The notes under the pieces are model-generated. The model had not been told where the DNA came from and made no database searches. It saw only the letters and a program-made list of their open reading frames with translations. Of a stretch of DNA of 64,000 nt, positions 60,286 through 64,000 are shown piece after piece. The position numbers and the translations under genes were made by a program. The stretch covers positions 1 through 64,000 of the forward strand of contig DIWT01000021.1 of assembly GCA_002435745.1 (NCBI GenBank), read 5' to 3'. Numbering within the stretch: position 1 is the stretch's first letter; each line of letters opens with the position of its first letter. The stretch comes from a bacterium UBP15_UBA6099. GTDB taxonomy: Bacteria > UBP15 > UBA6099.

Positions 60286-61531
60286 CAACAGGCGGAGGGT
60301 TCCGCCGCCGGTGACGCAGGTCGCCGCCGACACTGGCAACCTGAGCAGGTCGCCTGATTTTCCGATTCTCGTGATTAGCGTGCTTCTCACCTGTTTCGGG
60401 ATAGTGATGGTCACGGCTGCGTCTGGGCTTTTCACTCTGGGCAAACAGGGCGCGGGCATGAGCTATCTGAGCAGGGAGCTTTACGGCGTCGTCGTCGCGT
60501 GGGGCGCGATGATATTCACCGCCTGCATAGACTACCGCGCCTATAAAAAACTTGCCATCCCGATAGCCGGGGCGGCGGTTTTCGCTCTACTTCTCGTTAT
60601 GATTCCCGGCTTGGGCGCGGAGATTAACGGAGCGCGCAGATGGATCAAACTTGGCGGGTTCATGTTTCAAGCCGGGGAGCTTGCGAAGGTAGCGGTGATA
60701 ATAATCGTCGCCGTGATTCTGTCCGAGACTAACGACAAGATAGGGGATATTAGGACGTTGGGAATGGTGTACGCGGTTGTGGGCGGAGCGGCGGTTCTGC
60801 TGATGTTGCAGCCTGATTTCGGAATGACGATCCTGATAGCGGTAGTGGCGACGGCGATGCTGTTCATTGCGGGCGCGAAGCCGCTCCATCTGGGCGGGGT
60901 GGGAATCTTGGGAGTCGCTTTCTGTGTTTTCTTCATATTCACCGAGGAATACCGAAGACAGCGCATACTGGGTTTTTTAAATCCTTATGAAAACGCGAGC
61001 GATTCGGGATATCAGGTTTTGCAGTCTCTGATAGCGGTAGCGAGCGGCGGCTTTTTCGGGCGCGGTCTGGGGGAGAGCAGGCAAGTGTCCTTCCTGCCGC
61101 AGTTCAACACGGACTTTATCATCAGCATAACTATAGAGCAACTCGGGATAGTGACACTGTTCATTGTCGTGTGCCTGTTCGCGGCGTTCACGTACAGGGG
61201 ATTCAAGATCGCGTCGAGATGCTTGGATCCCTTGGCGTCTTATATGGCTTTCGGGATTGTGTTCATGATATCGATTCAGGCTGTTATGAATATCGCCGTC
61301 GCGCTGGGTTGTATGCCCGTGACCGGGCTTACGCTGCCGTTTATCAGCTATGGAGGAAGCTCGTTGATGATGCTGTGCGCGTCGGTGGGGATACTATTGA
61401 ATATATCGATGCATTCGATGGCGACGACCGGGAGGCGAAATGAAAAGGTTTGTGGAAGCGGTTGGGGGGACCGGAGGCCACCTGTACGTGGCGGTAGCCC
61501 TAGCGCTTCATTACCGCCGAACCGAACCTGA
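60263..61531 (+). CDS. ftsW: FtsW-type septal peptidoglycan polymerase (SEDS)
   Basis: FtsW polymerises lipid II at the septum together with FtsI. The 422-residue protein has ten membrane helices and SEDS motifs: GARRWIKLGGFMFQAGELAK, QPDFGMTILIA, GRGLGESRQVSFLPQFNTDF (Asp of the catalytic region) and LPFISYGGSSLMMLC. The family usually ends shortly after the last helix. Here about 30 extra polar residues (Gly/Pro/Arg-rich, from about residue 393) overlap murG in another frame. The first 30 residues are cytoplasmic and basic. Confidence 0.93.
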   Translation: MRSDLRNDNRRRVPPPVTQVAADTGNLSRSPDFPILVISVLLTCFGIVMVTAASGLFTLGKQGAGMSYLSRELYGVVVAWGAMIFTACIDYRAYKKLAIPIAGAAVFALLLVMIPGLGAEINGARRWIKLGGFMFQAGELAKVAVIIIVAVILSETNDKIGDIRTLGMVYAVVGGAAVLLMLQPDFGMTILIAVVATAMLFIAGAKPLHLGGVGILGVAFCVFFIFTEEYRRQRILGFLNPYENASDSGYQVLQSLIAVASGGFFGRGLGESRQVSFLPQFNTDFIISITIEQLGIVTLFIVVCLFAAFTYRGFKIASRCLDPLASYMAFGIVFMISIQAVMNIAVALGCMPVTGLTLPFISYGGSSLMMLCASVGILLNISMHSMATTGRRNEKVCGSGWGDRRPPVRGGSPSASLPPNRT

Positions 61532-62552
61532 TGTCGAAGTGACGATATCGGGAAGGGGCGGAGGAGGAGAAGAGAAAGCCGTTGCGGCCAACGGGCTGCG
61601 ATTCGCGTCCGTGCGAACGGTGAAGCTGCCGCAGAAAAAGCTTTCTCTGGAAACCGCGCTGTTTCCGGCGAGGCTGTTGGCGGCTGTGGCGGACGGATGG
61701 AGGCTTCTGGGGGAGATAAAGCCATCTGTCGTGGCGGGGTTCGGCGGGTTCGGCTCGTTTCCGGTTGTGACGGCGGCCCGGTTGAGAGGCATTCCGGTTT
61801 ATCTTCACGAACAGAACGCGCTCATGGGGCTGGTGAACAAGGTGGCGGCGAGGTTCTCTGAAAAGGTGTTTGTCAGCTACGAGGAGACTGAAGGCTGCCC
61901 TAGAGCGGACATGCTGTTCGTGGGGAATCCGAGCAGGTTCGAGGGAGTTGAAAAAACAGGAAAGACGGCGGCGCGCGCCGCTCTCGGTCTGGACTCGGAG
62001 AAATGGACGCTGTTTTCATTCGGCGGCAGCCAAGGCGCAAAATCAATAAATAAAGCGATGCGGGAGTGGATCAGAATAAACAGAGACAAGAGAGACATGC
62101 AGGCGATACATCTGGCCGGGCGCGGGAATTACGAAGAGACGCGCCGCGAATTTGCGGAGGCGCTCGGAGAAGGGGCCGCGCTCCGGGTCGAGGCGCGCGA
62201 CTATCTCGAAGAAATGAATCTGGCGTACGAGGCGGCGGACCTGACGATTTGCCGAGCCGGGGCGACCAGCATCGCGGAACTGACTTCGCTCGGCGTTCCG
62301 GCTCTGCTCGTGCCTTATCCGTTCGCCACCGGCAATCATCAGGAGAAGAACGCGCGTCGCGCGGCGGAAGCCGGAGCGGCTTTGATGGCGCTGGACTCCG
62401 AGCTTGACGGCAACTTGCTCCACGCTATCGTCGAGGGATTGAAGAGCGACCCCGGCAAGCTTGAAGGAATGTCGCGCAAGTCGCGCGCGATGTACAAAGA
62501 AGGAGCCGCCGCCAAGATGGCAGAGCATATTTCAGCTCGCTTGAAGGCGTGA
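61440..62552 (+). CDS. murG: UDP-GlcNAc:lipid I GlcNAc transferase
   Basis: MurG makes lipid II from lipid I at the cytoplasmic face. The 370-residue GT-B enzyme starts MKRFVEAVGGTGGHLYVAVA (the G-loop), with GFGGFGSFPVVTAARL, PVYLHEQNALMGLVNK, FSFGGSQGAKSINK and ICRAGATSIAELTSLGVPALL. The G-loop at the N-terminus fixes ATG 61440, so the gene starts 92 nt inside ftsW. It is followed by ftsQ; murC and murB, usually next, are absent. Confidence 0.96.
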   Translation: MKRFVEAVGGTGGHLYVAVALALHYRRTEPDVEVTISGRGGGGEEKAVAANGLRFASVRTVKLPQKKLSLETALFPARLLAAVADGWRLLGEIKPSVVAGFGGFGSFPVVTAARLRGIPVYLHEQNALMGLVNKVAARFSEKVFVSYEETEGCPRADMLFVGNPSRFEGVEKTGKTAARAALGLDSEKWTLFSFGGSQGAKSINKAMREWIRINRDKRDMQAIHLAGRGNYEETRREFAEALGEGAALRVEARDYLEEMNLAYEAADLTICRAGATSIAELTSLGVPALLVPYPFATGNHQEKNARRAAEAGAALMALDSELDGNLLHAIVEGLKSDPGKLEGMSRKSRAMYKEGAAAKMAEHISARLKA

Positions 62553-62566
62553 AGGAGGAGATCGAA

Positions 62567-63349
62567 ATGACGGTCCAACCTGATCCGAAAGTTCAATCGA
62601 CTCTCAAACGAGAGAGAATCAGGCGCGTGAAAACAAGAAGGAGGAGGACGCTTCTGATAGCGTTCGTTCTGCTTTTTTCCAGCCTGTTCGCGATAAACAG
62701 CGAGCCTTTCAAAGTAAAGATTATCGAAGTGTCCGGCGTCAAGAGAACGAGCGCGGAGGAAGTGTACAAAAGGTCGGAAATCGAGATCGGCGAGAATCTT
62801 GTGACTCTTCCAGTCGGCGAGATAAGGGGCCGCATTAAAGACAAACAGCCGCTTGTGAAAGAGGCGGAAGTGCGAAGAGAACTGCCTTCCCGCGTTCACA
62901 TCAAGATTTATGAACGAGAGCCGTTCGCTTATGTGTCGGACTCGCTTGGAGAAAACGTGTATCTGATAGACGCGGAGAGGTTTGTGCTGGAGAAGCCCAA
63001 AGGCATCGCCGACCCGAAAATATTCCATGTGGTCAGCGACGGAGTGCAGCACGCCAATGTAGGCGAAGTTCTGGAGTTTCCTTTCCATGATTCATTTGCG
63101 AGTATTTGCGGTTCGCTAGAACGGGCGCTGCATGGAAAATACTCCAAGCTGGTGTTTAATTTCGGCGGGATAAAACTTTTCCTGAACGACGGCTCGTACG
63201 TGATGCTCGGGGACAAACCGGATGATGACATCGAGAAGAAAATATTGCTGATCCCGGTGATCGCCAAAGAACTGAATGAAAGAAAACTGAAGTTTGCCGG
63301 ACTGAACTTGTCGGAGCTTGCGGTTCCGACGTATGTGAAAGCCGAATAA
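62567..63349 (+). CDS. ftsQ: FtsQ/DivIB-type division protein
   Basis: FtsQ is a bitopic divisome protein. The 260-residue product has a basic cytoplasmic start (KRERIRRVKTRRRRT), one membrane helix (about 30-46), and a POTRA domain directly after it (VKIIEVSGVKRTSAEEVYKR, ENLVTLPVGEIRGRI, PLVKEAEVRRELPSRVHIKI). An FtsQ C-domain with YLIDAERFVLEK follows. ATG 62567 has AAGGAGG at 62552-62558, overlapping the murG stop; GTG 62549 in the same frame lacks a site. Confidence 0.9.
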   Translation: MTVQPDPKVQSTLKRERIRRVKTRRRRTLLIAFVLLFSSLFAINSEPFKVKIIEVSGVKRTSAEEVYKRSEIEIGENLVTLPVGEIRGRIKDKQPLVKEAEVRRELPSRVHIKIYEREPFAYVSDSLGENVYLIDAERFVLEKPKGIADPKIFHVVSDGVQHANVGEVLEFPFHDSFASICGSLERALHGKYSKLVFNFGGIKLFLNDGSYVMLGDKPDDDIEKKILLIPVIAKELNERKLKFAGLNLSELAVPTYVKAE

Positions 63350-63360
63350 GGGGACGCGGT

Positions 63361-63942
63361 TTGATTCTAAGAAGAGCGTTAATGACATTGATGGCTGTGT
63401 TCGCGGGGTTGTGCCTCGGGGCGATGTCTTCGGGCAAATGGCCCGATGTCGAACTAGGATTGGCGGGGGCCGCCATTGAAAGCGAGAGCGAACTCGAAAG
63501 ATACGACGGACATTCGCCGGCGACCGGGCCGGGTATAAGAGTGACTGTGGAGGACGGAATCGCCGACGCGGCCGCGCCGATGGACAGGCTAATCGTTCAC
63601 GAGAGGGATTTGTTGCTGTTGCGCAATGAACTTTTCGCGGCCGGGGCCACGGCGGTCTCGATAAACGGACACCGGATGGTGGCGAACAGCGTGATCAGGT
63701 GCGTCGGGCCGACGATAAGGATAAACGACGCGCACACCGCTCCGCCATACGTGGTGGACGCGGCGGGCGACCCGGATGTTTTGAAACCCGCAATCACCAT
63801 GATGGGCGGCGTGGTCGATCTGATGTCGTCGGAAAAACTAAAAGTGAATGTCGAGACGGTCGGGCAACTGACAATCCCGGCGCATAAGTCGGCGAAGCGG
63901 AGACAAGAAAAGGCTCCGAAACGGGAAACTGAAAATGATTGA
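63361..63942 (+). CDS. DUF881 family membrane protein
   Basis: DUF881 proteins (YlxW/YlxX in Firmicutes) are single-span proteins of unknown function coded near ftsQ or ftsZ. This 193-residue product has a membrane helix (3-22), then GPGIRVTVEDG, LIVHERDLLLLRNELFAAGA, AVSINGHRMVANSVIRCVGP and, near the end, VDLMSSEKLKVNVETVGQL, all family segments. The coiled-coil linker after the helix is short (about 25 residues), so it is smaller than most members. TTG start with AGGGGACG upstream. It overlaps the next ORF by 8 nt. Confidence 0.9.
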   Translation: MILRRALMTLMAVFAGLCLGAMSSGKWPDVELGLAGAAIESESELERYDGHSPATGPGIRVTVEDGIADAAAPMDRLIVHERDLLLLRNELFAAGATAVSINGHRMVANSVIRCVGPTIRINDAHTAPPYVVDAAGDPDVLKPAITMMGGVVDLMSSEKLKVNVETVGQLTIPAHKSAKRRQEKAPKRETEND

Positions 63943-64000
63943 GACGATTGCGGGGATAACTGTCGGCTGGCTCGTGGGAGCCAAGTTCGGATTCGGGCTT
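63935..64000 (+). CDS. Partial ORF, possible small basic protein (Sbp/DUF1290)
   Basis: ATG 63935 lies inside the end of the DUF881 gene and runs off the window after 22 codons (MIETIAGITVGWLVGAKFGF). A hydrophobic N-terminal helix directly after a DUF881 gene matches the place of Sbp (DUF1290) in dcw clusters. The visible piece is too short to prove it. Confidence 0.4.
   Translation, partial: MIETIAGITVGWLVGAKFGFGL

Overview
The window looks like chromosome from an uncultured, diderm (Gram-negative type) bacterium of moderately high GC. The outer membrane is implied by a lipid A acyltransferase of the LpxL type, an LptD/OstA-like beta-barrel protein and a second predicted outer-membrane barrel. 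The wall is meso-DAP peptidoglycan: MurE carries a DNPR motif, and dapA and alr are present. No rRNA, tRNA, CRISPR array, insertion sequence or phage gene was recognised. I do not assign a phylum. The division cluster mixes a diderm envelope with a DUF881 gene and a possible Sbp gene, which are better known from Firmicutes and Actinobacteria, so a deep-branching or candidate-phylum lineage is plausible.

Layout. 1-4.8 kb: a terminator, an interspersed repeat, the RNA-repair pair archease-RtcB, a secreted barrel protein, an orphan B12-binding subunit and a HIT protein. 4.8-9.7 kb: two complete potassium uptake systems in a row (KtrB-KtrA, then TrkA-TrkH). 9.8-12.5 kb: a HEAT-STAS fusion facing a sigma/anti-sigma/TPR operon. 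12.7-18.0 kb: rpiB, NAD(P)HX repair, alanine racemase, a PD40 propeller protein and a SIS sugar isomerase. 18.2-23.6 kb: a thioester-containing alpha-2-macroglobulin and a glycyl-radical activase. 23.7-29.3 kb, minus strand: PHP protein, a large zinc-ribbon/NHL/membrane fusion, an unknown protein, and rimO. 29.3-33.0 kb: a three-gene polysaccharide operon. 33.2-40.7 kb: LpxL-like acyltransferase, CoA-transferase/GNAT fusion, B12 radical SAM with a cytidylyltransferase, and a Na/Pi cotransporter with an extra extracytoplasmic domain. 41.1-50.6 kb: speD, a ureohydrolase, an amidohydrolase, dapA, an LptD-like protein, a GPH symporter, a TIM-barrel isomerase and tyrA.

51.2-64.0 kb is a tightly packed dcw (division and cell wall) cluster: mraZ-rsmH-ftsL-ftsI-murE-murF-mraY-murD-ftsW-murG-ftsQ-DUF881. 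Most of its junctions overlap. murC, murB and ddl are missing from their usual place. It is preceded by a 578-nt AT-rich leader holding a promoter, two MraZ-box-like repeats and a pair of mutually exclusive hairpins. MraZ itself carries a large charged insertion, and RsmH has a changed signature motif.

Promoters are of ordinary sigma-70 type. Several perfect TATAAT boxes lie so close to start codons that short-leader or leaderless messages are likely (archease, ECF sigma). The most unusual items are the altered MraZ/RsmH and the dcw leader, the zinc-ribbon/NHL/membrane fusion with its unknown neighbour, the HEAT-STAS fusion with a leader hairpin, and an 84-nt repeat that can act as a bidirectional terminator.
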